From NCBI RefSeq assembly GCF_002844555.1, contig NZ_PJNI01000003.1, positions 214,273 to 278,272 of the forward strand: DNA of 64,000 bases, in the 5' to 3' direction. The position numbers and the translations under genes are program-made. This DNA comes from Brumimicrobium salinarum (lineage in GTDB: Bacteria > Bacteroidota > Bacteroidia > Flavobacteriales_D > Crocinitomicaceae). Below the pieces are notes generated by a model that was not told where the DNA came from, did no database searches, and saw only the letters and a program-made list of their open reading frames with translations. Shown here piece by piece: positions 35,560 through 46,800 of this stretch; position 1 is the first letter of the stretch, and each line of letters opens with the position of its first letter.

Positions 35560-37665
35560 CTATTTGGAAAGTACCTTAAATTCGGTTCTTCTATTTTTTT
35601 GATGAGCTGCTTCTTTTTCTGTCCTTCTGCTCATCTTAGCAATTTCAGCATCAGTTACAATTGGCTGTTCAGGACCATATCCTGCTGACACAAGTCGTCC
35701 TTTATCAATACCTTTTTCAACTAGGTAGGTTACAACCGCTTGAGCACGATTCTTCGACAATTCTTTATTGAAAGCTGCAGATCCTCGTGAATCCGTATGC
35801 CCACTAATCTCTATTTTTAAATTTGGATTTTCAATCAATAATTGTGTCAAACGATTTAATTCTATTTCAGACTCAGGTCTTAACGAGTATTTACTTAAAT
35901 CAAAGAAAATATTCTTTAAAACGATGGATTTCCCCACATTTACTTTTTTCAAATCAATATTTACCTCGACTTCTTTATAGCTTGCATCTTGTTTTACATC
36001 AAAGTTTTCTGAGTGGAACAAATAATCTTTTGCCTTTACTGCAATTCCATAGTTTTTACCACCCGGTAAAGAGACTAAGTATCTCCCTGTCTTACTATCA
36101 GATGTGAACTCCGCAATCACCTCATTAGTTTCATTATCAACTAATTCAATTTCTGCTTGCAAAGGGTTTTTCGTTTCGTCGTCTCTAACTTTTCCTTTCA
36201 AGATCATTAGCTTACTTCCTGACACCTCTACTTTTGGTTCGATTTGAACTGCTCGAATTGCCACATCAGCATTTGCTAAAAGCATGTCTTCACCACTTAA
36301 AATTGGATCTTTCTTAGCCCCAAGTAAAGTAACTTTATACAGATCTTTATCACCCAAACCATCCTCTCTAAAAGAAGTCATGTACGCATCTCTTCCATTA
36401 GCAGCAACAGTAAAAAACACATCGTCATCCGGTGTATTAATCGGATACCCCATATTTTCTGGTTCTGTCCATGTTCCGTCTTCATTTTTCACAGCTTTAA
36501 ACACATCGTAACCTCCCATAGAATTGTGTCCTTTAGAAGAAAAGTAGATTGTTTTTCCATCCGGATGCACATAAATCCCATCTTCATTATATTTGGAATT
36601 GATTGTCTCTGGTAATCGTTGAACATTCCCCCATCTTTCTTTGTCTGCATTCCATGTTGCAACATAAATATCACGATCTTTCGGATCTCCTCTTTTTTCC
36701 AAAGGCCGTTCACTTATAAAATAAAGCTCCTTTCCATCAGGTGTATACCAAGCAGACGCTTCATGGTAAGGCCCACTCACAGCATCATTAAATATTTTAG
36801 GCTTACTCCATTCATCACCTTCTCTTTTACTTTCGTATAAATTTCCATCTCCTTTGTCGTCGATATACACAATCATTTTACTTCCATCAGGACTTAAAGC
36901 AACAGCTGCATCATGACCTTTAGTGTTAATTGGGGCACCAATATTCTTTGCTACTGTCCAGTTTTCACTTTCATATCGGTTTGACGTATAAACATCTTCA
37001 AAATAAGCATCTATAAATTCATCTTTTTCCTCGCCTGTTGTTCCAGGTCGACGGCTGGTGAAAAATATTTCAGATGCATCTGCGGTCATTACCATTCCAT
37101 AATCAGGATATTTAGAGTTTACGTTTTTCCCTAAATTATCAATCCAAACACGTACAGGATTAGCGACCAATTTCTTCCCTGATTGGCATTCAAAGATTCT
37201 TTTATTCACATCCATATATGCTTCTAAGTCTTTTTTTGCATCTATGCGACTTTTATGAGTTTGATAATGTTGAATAGCTTTATCCCAATCCATTTTCAGG
37301 TGAAAACCTCTACCCAAAAAATAATGAATATCTGGTTTTGCGCTTGGATTTAATTGAAAAGACTGTTGAAAAAACTCTAACGCTTTGAATTTCTCTGGAG
37401 CATTAAGATAACAGATTCCAATTTGATAATTTACATGAGCACTTTTGGGGTTAAACGCTTGTGCTTTAAGATAATGTTTTAACGCTTGTCCATATCTTGG
37501 AAAAGGATATGGCAGCATTAGTTCGTCTGCCGTTTTAAAATGATTTTCAGCCTCTTTAAATGCTTTTTTATCGTCTTTGAAATTCTTTTTATCAAAAGTC
37601 ACCTCTTGTGCGACAATCGAACTACCTATCAAAGCAACAAGTATTGTTAATATTATTGTTTTCAT
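35560..37665 (-). CDS. OmpA-family protein with TPR, PD40 repeats and CarboxypepD_reg domain
   Basis: 701 aa with signal peptide MKTIILTILVALIGSSIVAQ. TPR-like helices (about 40-170) precede WD40-like PD40 beta-propeller repeats (about 190-430; SPDGSKMIVYIDDKGDGNLY, TPDGKELYFISERP, HPDGKTIYFSSKG). A regulatory beta domain (about 488-565) and a C-terminal OmpA/peptidoglycan-binding domain (about 585-700; ISGHTDSRGSAAFN, then LSKNRAQAVVTYL) follow. It links the outer membrane to peptidoglycan. Relatives occur with type IX secretion and gliding genes, but none of those are here. It is 12 nt after the TPR gene. Confidence 0.88.
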   Translation of the reverse strand: MKTIILTILVALIGSSIVAQEVTFDKKNFKDDKKAFKEAENHFKTADELMLPYPFPRYGQALKHYLKAQAFNPKSAHVNYQIGICYLNAPEKFKALEFFQQSFQLNPSAKPDIHYFLGRGFHLKMDWDKAIQHYQTHKSRIDAKKDLEAYMDVNKRIFECQSGKKLVANPVRVWIDNLGKNVNSKYPDYGMVMTADASEIFFTSRRPGTTGEEKDEFIDAYFEDVYTSNRYESENWTVAKNIGAPINTKGHDAAVALSPDGSKMIVYIDDKGDGNLYESKREGDEWSKPKIFNDAVSGPYHEASAWYTPDGKELYFISERPLEKRGDPKDRDIYVATWNADKERWGNVQRLPETINSKYNEDGIYVHPDGKTIYFSSKGHNSMGGYDVFKAVKNEDGTWTEPENMGYPINTPDDDVFFTVAANGRDAYMTSFREDGLGDKDLYKVTLLGAKKDPILSGEDMLLANADVAIRAVQIEPKVEVSGSKLMILKGKVRDDETKNPLQAEIELVDNETNEVIAEFTSDSKTGRYLVSLPGGKNYGIAVKAKDYLFHSENFDVKQDASYKEVEVNIDLKKVNVGKSIVLKNIFFDLSKYSLRPESEIELNRLTQLLIENPNLKIEISGHTDSRGSAAFNKELSKNRAQAVVTYLVEKGIDKGRLVSAGYGPEQPIVTDAEIAKMSRRTEKEAAHQKNRRTEFKVLSK

Positions 37666-37677
37666 TATTTTTTCTTT

Positions 37678-38766
37678 TTAGTTTCCACAGTTGTTCGTGG
37701 TATAATATTCTTCAGCAATTCTTACTCCTAAATCTGCAGCTCTGTTCCAATCCTGGCAAGCTTGTTCTTCATTTCTTAACATTTCATTCGCTATGGCCCT
37801 ATTATAAAAAGCCGCTCCAATTTGATCGTCTCTTTCAATTGCCTGACTTGCATATTTCACTACATTTTCATACTCTTCCATTTCCATATACACACCAGCA
37901 ATATTATTATATGCAATTGTATAATCTGGCTTAAGAAGAATAACTTTTTTAAAATCTCCTAAAGCATTTTTATAATCACCTTTTTCAAATTTGGCAAAAC
38001 CTCTATTATTTAACGCCATAAAATTATCTTTCTCAATCATGAGCGCTTTGTCGTAAGCAGAAATAGCCCTGTCATATTTCTTTTGTTCACGATACAAACT
38101 TCCCAAATTATTATAGGCATTACCCGATTTTTTATTCAGTGTTGCTGCTTTGTTGTAATCTTCGATAGCTTTTTTATAATTCTCACTTAGTTTGTATGCA
38201 CTTCCCCTATCATTATAAGCATCTGCATGCTTGGGATTAATCAAAATAACTTTTGAAAAATCTGTTATTGCCGCCTCATAGTTCTTCAATTTAAAATATT
38301 GAATTCCACGTTGATAAAAATAATCGGCTTGATTAGCTTTTCTTTCAATTGCTTTGGTGAAAAAGTTTACTGCTAAAGCAAAACTATCTTTTTGAGCGGC
38401 AATTGTTCCTAATTCATAATAGGGTCCGTCAGCTTTTTGATCCGCTTCGGCTAACGCTAAAAATTGCTCCTTTGCTAAATCAACTTCTTTATTAGCCAAA
38501 TAAGTATACGCTAAATTACTTCGGGCTTGAGAAAACGAAGGCGAAATCTCCAATGCTTGTTTAAATTTCAGTATTGCAGAAGTGTAATCTTTATTCTCAA
38601 AAGCTGTGGTCCCTTCATTATATGCTTTTTGAGCGGCTGGCTCAATACCAGAAGAGTCTATTGCTACGTTTTTTGCAACGACTATCTTTATACTATCTTC
38701 CTGACTATTAATCGTCAGCGTGAGAAAGCAGCTAAACAGCAGCAAAAATGGTTTTAGAGTTTTCAT
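37678..38766 (-). CDS. Secreted tetratricopeptide-repeat protein
   Basis: 362 aa with signal peptide MKTLKPFLLLFSCFLTLTINS. At least eight TPR units follow, for example AKEQFLALAEADQKADGPYY, KNYEAAITDFSKVILINPKH and YDRAISAYDKALMIEKDN, covering most of the mature protein. It is a probable periplasmic scaffold working with the OmpA/PD40 protein encoded 12 nt downstream. A -7 box (TACTTTTG, minus strand, 38840-38833) lies 66 nt upstream. Confidence 0.85.
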   Translation of the reverse strand: MKTLKPFLLLFSCFLTLTINSQEDSIKIVVAKNVAIDSSGIEPAAQKAYNEGTTAFENKDYTSAILKFKQALEISPSFSQARSNLAYTYLANKEVDLAKEQFLALAEADQKADGPYYELGTIAAQKDSFALAVNFFTKAIERKANQADYFYQRGIQYFKLKNYEAAITDFSKVILINPKHADAYNDRGSAYKLSENYKKAIEDYNKAATLNKKSGNAYNNLGSLYREQKKYDRAISAYDKALMIEKDNFMALNNRGFAKFEKGDYKNALGDFKKVILLKPDYTIAYNNIAGVYMEMEEYENVVKYASQAIERDDQIGAAFYNRAIANEMLRNEEQACQDWNRAADLGVRIAEEYYTTNNCGN

Positions 38767-39094
38767 AACTAGTTATTTTTTTAAAAAATAAATATACAGT
38801 TTTTTATCTTATAATTTCTGATTTTACTTCATCAAAAGTATTTTAAAAAATCAAATTATTTTTTTAGTCTCAATCAGAATATCTTAACCTAAACAGGTTT
38901 TAAAAATAATTATAGATAACACAAAACTTTAGATTATGAAACATCTGTTACCAATTACGAAGTAATAATTTACAGTCCTACAGGTGACAATTGCTTTTTT
39001 TTGCAGAACACATATTCGATAAATATTTATGATTAATTCCTTTTGATGTGGCTTTGTATTTTAAATTTGTAATCTAATTTCAATTTTAGTCATA
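38767..39094. promoter_or_regulatory. Divergent intergenic region, TPR/OmpA operon and ctaA
   Basis: A 328-base AT-rich gap. Minus-strand TACTTTTG at 38840-38833 may serve the TPR gene. On the plus strand TTG (39043-39045), 16 nt, TAAATTTG (39062-39069) fits a promoter for ctaA, 25 nt before its ATG. No repeat or further gene is seen. Confidence 0.55.
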
Positions 39095-40120
39095 ATGAAA
39101 TACGGAAAGTGGTTTGTTCGTGTCAATTGGATCACCTTGGTCTTTATATTTCTCGTAGTAATAGCGGGAAGTTTCGTGAGAATCACTGGTAGCGGAATGG
39201 GCTGTCCAGACTGGCCAAAGTGTTTTGGACAATGGGTGCCTCCAACTGAAAAATCAGCACTTCCAGAAGACTATAAAGATATTTATAGTGATAAGCGAGC
39301 TAAAAAAGTTGAAAAATTTAGCAACTTTCTAGCAGCAATTGGGATGGAAACAACAGCAGACAAAATTCGCAACGACAAATCTATTTTAATTGAACAAGAT
39401 TTTAATGCCAGAAAAACATGGACAGAATATGTCAATCGTTTATTTGGTTTTTTGGCAGGTAATGGAGTACTCCTCGTTTTTCTATGGATTATGATAAAAT
39501 ACCGAGAAAAACGCTTAATTTTTGTTGGAGGAATTAACTTGGTTCTTCTTGCGTTTCAGGCATGGTTTGGTTCTATTGTAGTGGCAACAAATTTAGTTCC
39601 TTGGACGATAACCGTTCACCTCTTTCTAGCATTGGTAATTATTGGCTTACAAATCTATCTTTTGAGAATGGTTTCTCCCTCACAACAACGAAACATCAAG
39701 GTCAGCAAGCAATTTTATGGACTTTTGTTCTTAATTTTCTTCATTACGTTTGCCCAAATGTTCTTAGGAACGCAAGTTCGTGAAGAGATTGATCATTTAA
39801 CCAAAGCAGGAATTGGTCGAGAAGGCTGGTCGGAAAATCTCGGATTGATTTTCTTCATTCACAGAAGTTTTTCTTGGTTAGTACTAGCATTGATTGTTGG
39901 AATGTTCTGGATTGCAAGAAAACGAAAAGATTTACGTATTCTGCATTGGGCTTTCGCTATGTTAGTCATAGAACTCCTAAGCGGCGTAATTTTAAACCAT
40001 TTTAATGTTCCAGGCTTGGTACAAACCGCTCATTTATTGTTTGCTTGTATTTTGTTTGGTATCCTAATGATGGCAATTTTCAGATTAAAAACAGGAACAA
40101 AAAATCTAAATACTGTTTAA
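39095..40120 (+). CDS. ctaA: Heme A synthase (COX15/CtaA family)
   Basis: A 341-aa protein with about eight hydrophobic segments. The N-terminal family signature SFVRITGSGMGCPDWPKCFG (residues 26-45) is followed by conserved histidines in helices (WTITVHLFLALVI, IFFIHRSFSWLV, QTAHLLFACI) that bind heme. It oxidises heme O to heme A for cytochrome c oxidase. An insertion at about 50-100 (soluble, Lys-rich) is typical of Bacteroidota copies. The oxidase genes are not nearby. Confidence 0.92.
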   Translation: MKYGKWFVRVNWITLVFIFLVVIAGSFVRITGSGMGCPDWPKCFGQWVPPTEKSALPEDYKDIYSDKRAKKVEKFSNFLAAIGMETTADKIRNDKSILIEQDFNARKTWTEYVNRLFGFLAGNGVLLVFLWIMIKYREKRLIFVGGINLVLLAFQAWFGSIVVATNLVPWTITVHLFLALVIIGLQIYLLRMVSPSQQRNIKVSKQFYGLLFLIFFITFAQMFLGTQVREEIDHLTKAGIGREGWSENLGLIFFIHRSFSWLVLALIVGMFWIARKRKDLRILHWAFAMLVIELLSGVILNHFNVPGLVQTAHLLFACILFGILMMAIFRLKTGTKNLNTV

Positions 40121-40248
40121 AGGTTTATAAACCAATTCATACTTTTCGATTTATTTTTAATTCCCCCTTCTAAGAATCAATTATTTGAATCAGTGTTCAA
40201 TCAACTTTTATCATGCTATTCATAAAGGATATTCAGCAGAAAATAGAT

Positions 40249-40288
40249 TGATTTTACCACTTTATAACAGTTTAAAGTGGTAAAATCA
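40249..40288. terminator. Perfect 16-bp hairpin between ctaA and asnS
   Basis: TGATTTTACCACTTTA (40249-40264) pairs with TAAAGTGGTAAAATCA (40273-40288) around an 8-nt loop. It lies between converging genes, 30 nt past the asnS stop. It lacks a long T-run, so the mechanism is uncertain. Confidence 0.65.
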
Positions 40289-40317
40289 CAATTTAATAAT
40301 CAATTCAATTTTATTTA

Positions 40318-41757
40318 TCAAAAATCAGCATTACCCGGTGTTCTTGGGAAAGGAATTACATCTCTAATATTGGTCATTCCAGTGGCAAACATCACCATTC
40401 TTTCAAACCCTAAACCAAATCCAGAATGAGGAACTGATCCAAATTTACGTGAGTCTAAATACCACCACACTTCTTTCTCATCAATATTAAAATCAGCACA
40501 TTTCTTCTTCAAAACATCCATACGCTCCTCACGTTGCGAACCTCCAACAATTTCTCCAATTCCAGGGAATAAAACATCCATTGCTGCAACTGTTTTTCCA
40601 TCGTCGTTTTGACGCATGTAGAATGCCTTAATATCAGCAGGATAATCTGTGATAATAACTGGACAATTGAATTCCTTTTCTACCAAATAACGTTCGTGTT
40701 CTGAGTGTAAATCTACACCCCACTCCACATCATATTTGAATTTCTTTTTCTTGAAAGGTTTAGAATTTCTTAAAATCTCAATTGCTTCTGTATATGTAAT
40801 TCTCTTGAATTCATTGTTGGCCACAAACTCCAATCTTTCAATTAGAGTTAATGGATTTCTGTCTTTGGCCGGTTTTGCGCTTTGCTCTTTTACATCACGA
40901 TCGTTTAAAAATTTCAGATCATCTGCGTAATTTTCAAGAACATAGTTTGACAAGTACTTCAAAAACTCTTCGGTCAGATCCATGTTGTCTTTCAAGTCAT
41001 TAAAAGCAACTTCTGGTTCTATCATCCAAAATTCTGCCAAGTGACGAGAAGTATTTGAATTTTCTGCTCTAAAAGTTGGTCCAAATGTATACACTTGACC
41101 TAAAGCTAAAGCTCCAAGTTCAGCTTCTAATTGACCAGAAACCGTTAGATTAACAGGTTTATCGAAAAAATCTTGTGAATAGTCCACTTTTCCGTCTTCG
41201 GTTTTCGGAACATTATTCAAATCGAAATTTGTAACATGAAACATTTCACCCGCTCCTTCCGCATCAGAAGATGTTAGAATTGGCGTATGTAAATTGTAAA
41301 ATCCTTTGTCATTAAAGAACTTATGAATCGCAAATGTTAAGCCATGTCGAATTCTAAACACCGCTCCAAAAGTATTCGTTCTGAAACGCAAGTGCGCTTG
41401 TTCACGCAAGAATTCAAGACTGTGCTTTTTTGGCTGCATTACTGTTTTTTGAACCTCATCTGGATTTGCTTCTCCAAGAATTTTAACATCCTCAACAGCG
41501 ATTTCTACTGCTTGTCCTTTTCCTTGAGATTCAATTAAAGTTCCATGTACTTCAACGGCAGTTGCGGTTCCAATCTTTTTTAGAATGGCTTCATCAAAAT
41601 TTTCATATTCAATTACCGCTTGGATATTATTGATCGTTGACCCGTCATTAATCTGGATAAAACGATTGCTTCGAAAAGCCCTCACCCAACCTTTAACAAT
41701 AACTTTTTCGCCTACTTCAGACGATTCCAATAACGCTTTAATTTTCGTATGTTTCAT
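40318..41757 (-). CDS. asnS: Asparaginyl-tRNA synthetase
   Basis: A 479-aa class IIb synthetase. An N-terminal OB-fold ([21 protein letters not shown]) precedes the catalytic core with motif 2 ([21 protein letters not shown]) and motif 3 ([11 protein letters not shown]). The [10 protein letters not shown] form is AsnRS-type rather than AspRS. It charges tRNA-Asn. An insertion at about 290-330 is typical of bacterial AsnRS. A -7 box (TATTTTTG, minus strand, 41785-41778) lies 20 nt before the start. Confidence 0.96.
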   Translation of the reverse strand: MKHTKIKALLESSEVGEKVIVKGWVRAFRSNRFIQINDGSTINNIQAVIEYENFDEAILKKIGTATAVEVHGTLIESQGKGQAVEIAVEDVKILGEANPDEVQKTVMQPKKHSLEFLREQAHLRFRTNTFGAVFRIRHGLTFAIHKFFNDKGFYNLHTPILTSSDAEGAGEMFHVTNFDLNNVPKTEDGKVDYSQDFFDKPVNLTVSGQLEAELGALALGQVYTFGPTFRAENSNTSRHLAEFWMIEPEVAFNDLKDNMDLTEEFLKYLSNYVLENYADDLKFLNDRDVKEQSAKPAKDRNPLTLIERLEFVANNEFKRITYTEAIEILRNSKPFKKKKFKYDVEWGVDLHSEHERYLVEKEFNCPVIITDYPADIKAFYMRQNDDGKTVAAMDVLFPGIGEIVGGSQREERMDVLKKKCADFNIDEKEVWWYLDSRKFGSVPHSGFGLGFERMVMFATGMTNIRDVIPFPRTPGNADF

Positions 41758-41777
41758 TACTTTTATTTTGACTCGTG

Positions 41778-41785
41778 CAAAAATA
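41778..41785 (-). promoter_or_regulatory. -7 promoter box TATTTTTG of asnS
   Basis: Exact TAnnTTTG match on the minus strand just before the asnS ATG. No well-spaced TTG. The remaining gap up to 42048 holds one plus-strand TAAGTTTG (41907-41914), which is far from the next start. Confidence 0.45.
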
Positions 41786-42048
41786 GAAAATTACGTGAAG
41801 ATAGCGCTTATTTAATTGAAAATGGATAGTTGAAAATTTTAGAATTTGGTAGTTTTTGAAGGGTTTTGAAAAATCGTGATAGAATAGATTTGGATTTAAC
41901 ACCTGTTAAGTTTGCAGTTATTGTTTATATCTGTCTTGTTAGTTTTAGATTTAGCTTGATTTATGGATAGCACATTTAAATTCTCACCCCTCACATTATC
42001 AATAGTTTTTACTATATTCGTTCACATCAAAAATCACCAATACATCAA

Positions 42049-43731
42049 ATGAAACAATTTATGAGCGAAAAAAAACGAACCAAAGCACAAGAGGCAACCC
42101 AAGCAATAGAACGTATCTACATTGCCATGCGTCATTTATTTAATAGAGGATTTTACAAGCCTATGGGCGTTTCGGGGACTACGCTTCGGGAAGGATTATT
42201 GGCTTTACAACCTGAAATTTATGGTTCTATTGGTGAAGAAAAAGTAGAACTGAATGGTTTACTTTACGTCTTGGATCGTTTGCCACATGGAATTGAAGAA
42301 TGTCCGATTATTAATTTAACAGGAGATGAAGGTTATCAATTGTCTAATCTAAAATCAATTATTCCACCGAAAAGAAGAAGAAATTGCTATCGAATAGACA
42401 AGGATCAAATGAACGTTGAAATTACACGTGGAAGATCGGACATTTATGATATTCTTACTCACCTGACTTTCCTCTTTATTGAATCGCATAAAATTGCCAA
42501 TCGGGTAATCATTAACGATAAAGGTGCTTTAACTTTAGAATGGCAGAAATTTGAAAAGATTGTTTTGAAAGAAGAAATTTCAGATGATGATTTAGAAATT
42601 GCTCTGTTTCATTCGGCGAATATTTTAGGAAGAACCTTCGAAGAAGTTTTGCATGTTTTTAATGCTTGTTCTACAAAAACGCGGCCTAATCGTTTGCTAA
42701 AAGTGATTTATTGGTTAGGAAAATTGGCCATTGATGAAGTTTTAGAAATCAACAAAAGAATCATCTTGTTTAGTCCAGTTTTACGTGAAAGAACAGGGCA
42801 TCACATGCATGGAGAGCGTTGGGCTAATCGAATCAAAAAGGAATTAGAAGATCAAAACATTATTGACAGACCTGTTCATATCATTAGTGCCAATATGCAC
42901 AGTGTGATGAATTATCTATTCAGTAAACAAACCATCACCAAAGAAACTGAAAAGCTAAATAAAAGAGAAGTCTTTGAAAGATTGAGCCAGCCCGAGAACC
43001 ATGAAGACAGAAAACAAATAAGTGATTTAGCTTTAGAGCAAGGAATGACTTATTTGAAAGATGAATCAGGTACCAACATTGATGTACAGATTTTTGATTT
43101 ATCTAAAATGAATTTCGAAAACAGTTACCTCTCAGAAGTTACTAAAGAAAGTAAAGATGTAATAATTGTTATGGACTATGCCTTTGGAGAGCAAGCTTTT
43201 GAAACCATGGATGAATTACTGAAACCCTACAAGAAAGGCAAAAATGGACCTGTAAAACTCAATGTAGATTCTGTTTCCATCATGGGGAAGGCGGGAATTC
43301 TAAAAGGAAACAAAGGAGATATTATGATTCCTCAAGCACATGTTTTTGAAGGAACAACAGATAATTATCCTTTTGACAATGAACTCACCCTTGCTGATTT
43401 CGAAAACGAAGACATCGAAGCGAGCGATGGGCACATGATCACTGTTTTAGGTACTTCGCTGCAAAACAAAGAAATGCTGAAATATTTCAAGAAATCAACG
43501 TGGAAAGTCGTTGGATTAGAAATGGAAGGTGCACACTATCAAAAAGCCATTCAAGCGGCATCACTCATAAGAAAGAGTGTGAGTCCTGATTTAAAGGTTA
43601 GGTATGCATATTACGCTTCTGATAATCCTCTCGAAACGGGAAGCACTTTAGCCTCTGGCGGACTAGGTTTGACAGGTGTAAAACCTACGTATTTGATAAC
43701 CGAGAAGTTTTTGAAGCAGATCGTGAGTTAA
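42049..43731 (+). CDS. Conserved protein with nucleoside-phosphorylase-like C-terminus (DUF6909-like)
   Basis: A 560-aa soluble protein, probably the DUF6909 family of Bacteroidota by length and layout. That assignment is from memory. The N-terminal ~250 residues are helical with basic patches (PPKRRRNCYRI, SPVLRERTGHHMHGERW). The C-terminal third has KAGILKGNKGDIMIPQAHVFEG, DGHMITVLGTSLQNKEML and WKVVGLEMEGAHYQKAI. The last two resemble the EMEGA substrate-binding segment of purine/uridine phosphorylases and AMP nucleosidase. A nucleoside or nucleotide substrate is therefore plausible. An alternative ATG is at 42061. It is monocistronic. Confidence 0.7.
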   Translation: MKQFMSEKKRTKAQEATQAIERIYIAMRHLFNRGFYKPMGVSGTTLREGLLALQPEIYGSIGEEKVELNGLLYVLDRLPHGIEECPIINLTGDEGYQLSNLKSIIPPKRRRNCYRIDKDQMNVEITRGRSDIYDILTHLTFLFIESHKIANRVIINDKGALTLEWQKFEKIVLKEEISDDDLEIALFHSANILGRTFEEVLHVFNACSTKTRPNRLLKVIYWLGKLAIDEVLEINKRIILFSPVLRERTGHHMHGERWANRIKKELEDQNIIDRPVHIISANMHSVMNYLFSKQTITKETEKLNKREVFERLSQPENHEDRKQISDLALEQGMTYLKDESGTNIDVQIFDLSKMNFENSYLSEVTKESKDVIIVMDYAFGEQAFETMDELLKPYKKGKNGPVKLNVDSVSIMGKAGILKGNKGDIMIPQAHVFEGTTDNYPFDNELTLADFENEDIEASDGHMITVLGTSLQNKEMLKYFKKSTWKVVGLEMEGAHYQKAIQAASLIRKSVSPDLKVRYAYYASDNPLETGSTLASGGLGLTGVKPTYLITEKFLKQIVS

Positions 43732-43853
43732 TTAAATAAAAACAAGAATTAATACTAGGAATTTAGTTAACAGAAGAAAGGTTAAAAAATGAAGAACTTT
43801 ATCAAAATATGGTTCAACCTTTCCAAGATAGGCAATTATAGAATCTACCTCTT

Positions 43854-46800
43854 TCATTCTCTATCTCTTTCTTCTTGTATTTTCATTTTTAATTCATTTT
43901 CGATTTCCTCAAGATTATACTTACCGTTTCGATAGAAAAAATGTGTATTTGCTCCAAAACCACCATAAGATGGCAAATTTCGATCTTTTGGAATCAATCT
44001 TGACATAAGATAAGTCTTCTTATTTTCAGTTACTTCATAAAACGCAAATTCAAACGTTTTTTCTTCAAGTTGGATGGTTCTATTTTCTAGGTGAGATAAA
44101 GTTTTGTTCTCATCTTGGTAAGCATCTTTATAGTGATCAAAAGCAATGTAACCAATCATGTCTTCGTATGAATAAATTTCATAGATAGGTGTACCAGAAA
44201 CAGCCATAACTTTTGCGTAAGCTATAGCTATAGCAGTATTTTTCCGGAGCAATCTTTTTTCTTTAAAAGAAGGTTTTTCACCTAGAATTGTTTCCCATGC
44301 TATGCGACTACCCAGCACATGTTTGTTTATGGATTGATTATTTTCCTTCCAACTTTTCAAAACCCTATGCATTATTGCAGGAGATACATTTTGTTTATGT
44401 AAAATTTCTAGGTAACGAAACGCTGCCCATTCTGGTTGTCGTTTACTCGTTACGGCTTTTATATAAGTATCGCTTGTGAAGTAGTTTTTTAAAAATGGTT
44501 CTTCCATTAAATCCGGTAAAATAAAACTTGTTTCCCATGCTAAACTATCTGACAAAATTTCACTAAAAACAGGCCAAACAGATGCTAGGAATTTAGTTTT
44601 TTCTTTATTTATATCTAAATATGCATAGAAATTAACATGTTGATTTTTTTGTTTTTTAATCGCGTGGGCAACGGTAATAAATTCCTTTGGTTTGTTTTGC
44701 TTTTGGAGTGTGAATAAAGTAGCAAGAGAGAGGTAATGATTCTCGGGTGTCATATTGACCTTCCAAAACTCGAAAACATCAGTGAGTTGATTAGAGTTTT
44801 CTAAATTCACGAGTATAGTTCCGCGAATATTACCATCTCTATCGTACTGTTTCCAAAATGAATTCGGCCAGGCCAAAATTATTTTTAAGGTGCTATCATT
44901 TATTTGGTAATCTTCAATGAGTTGGATTAAGGATTTTTGTCCGTTGATCATCACCTCATTTTTTAACAATCCAAAATTAATATCATCAAGATTTGATGTG
45001 TCTTTATTTTTAATTTTTAAATCATCAAGAAATGATAAATGTTCTACCCGTTTTTGTGCTTGATTAGGGTATATTACACTTGCAAGTATGATGTTTTTCC
45101 CTTGGATAAATACTTTTCCTGAAAATCGATTTTCAGCTAATGGGTAGTATATATCAAAATATAATGTAGGAAAAGTATCTGTAAAGTCATAAGTGGTGTC
45201 AATTTCAACTTGAATATCTTCTGCTGGCCATTGAATTTGTGCGCCTAAAACTTCTTTAATCGAACGGTTTGAAAACGCCCATTTTTTATATTTTTTAGTG
45301 ATAATTCTATATGAAAGACTATGCTCATGATCATTTAATCGGTACTCGCTCTTGTTGAGATATTCTTTTTCATTCGATACATCATACTGTTTAAATCCTG
45401 AACGTGTAACTTTGGTTGAAAAGACATCATTCTCAATAGCAATTTGCTTTTGTACAACTGGAAAAACAGGCATTTTATCAAAGTGTGAAAGAAACTTATC
45501 TTTTTTATGTTCATCACTTCCTTCATACTTTATAATTTGAATAACATTTCCCATCAAACGCATCTTTCCGAAAATGGAAGTTGATCCCTTGTTAATACGG
45601 AAAGATTTTTGAAAGTACGCTCCTTCTTTGTGGACTTCATCATAAAAGGTGATTTCATCTGAATCATAATCACTCAATAAATACCGACCAAAATCTTCGT
45701 TTTTAGTTACAATTGATTGGTTTGACATTATGCTCTCAGCAGCAAATAACTTTTCATTTGTTGATGGATTGAACCACAAAGCAGTCCAAACATCATCATA
45801 CGCTTCTTGAATTTTGTTTTCATGAACATCCGCTGGAAACATAAGATTTAAAGTGCGAGATGGGGAAGAAACCAATTGATTTAAATGAACATCTTTTTTT
45901 GTATCAGAAAACTTAAATGTATTGAAGAAAGAAATAGCACGATTTGAATGAGCAAAACGATGCCCTCCTACTGCAGTTATTGCATATATAATGTTGTTCC
46001 TATGAAAAACTCTAAGCCATTGTTCATTATTCTCATGAATAAGCTTCCCTTGAAGCGCTTTCACTCCTTCATCGATAATCACACTATCAAAGTGAACTAT
46101 TTTATACATTTCGGGATCAAAATATTTACGAACAACGGAATCTAAATCTGTATTAAAATTAAAATACTTCATATCCAAACGATAGATATTTCCTTGCCCA
46201 AACTCTATATATTTTGCATACTTGAGTTCACCCTTTTTACGATCAACTAAAGTAGGCTTACCTCCAAACACGATGGAAGCTCCAAAAGTTTCATCTATGT
46301 ATTGATAAGCTCTACATTTATTAAGCAACTCTTTTTCTAAATGATCTTGTTTATCAAATGCAATTAGAGGAGACTTTACGGTATAACCTTTTTCCCTTAA
46401 CAAATGAACTATACCGTATTTGCCGAGTAGATGTGCAGCACCAACAGCAATGAAAGAGCTATTATTATTGTGTATTAAGGTATCAATGCCATCAGTCATT
46501 TTCAAATTGCGATTAACAATCAAACTTTCATATAAATCAACATACATAAGTGCAGCGTCTTTTGTGTATTGATGAAGCGCTCTGGCATTGCCTTCACGGT
46601 AAAGTTTTTTTAGTTGTTTCTGACTTAAATCAACTGACTTCACTGGTCTATTGGGATCTAACTCATTGTCAAAACCAATTTTCAACTGATCCTCAATGGT
46701 TTCTAATGCATAAAACTTTTTTCCGCAATTATCAGCAATTTGCTTAAATAACATGTCAATAAACTGTGGACGACCATCATCAGAGCCGTAAGCAGTATGT

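Noticed and set aside
43740..43853. Possible short gene from ATG about 43789
   Set aside because: It runs into the antisense 3' end of the TraB gene, lacks a signal, and its translation is low-complexity.
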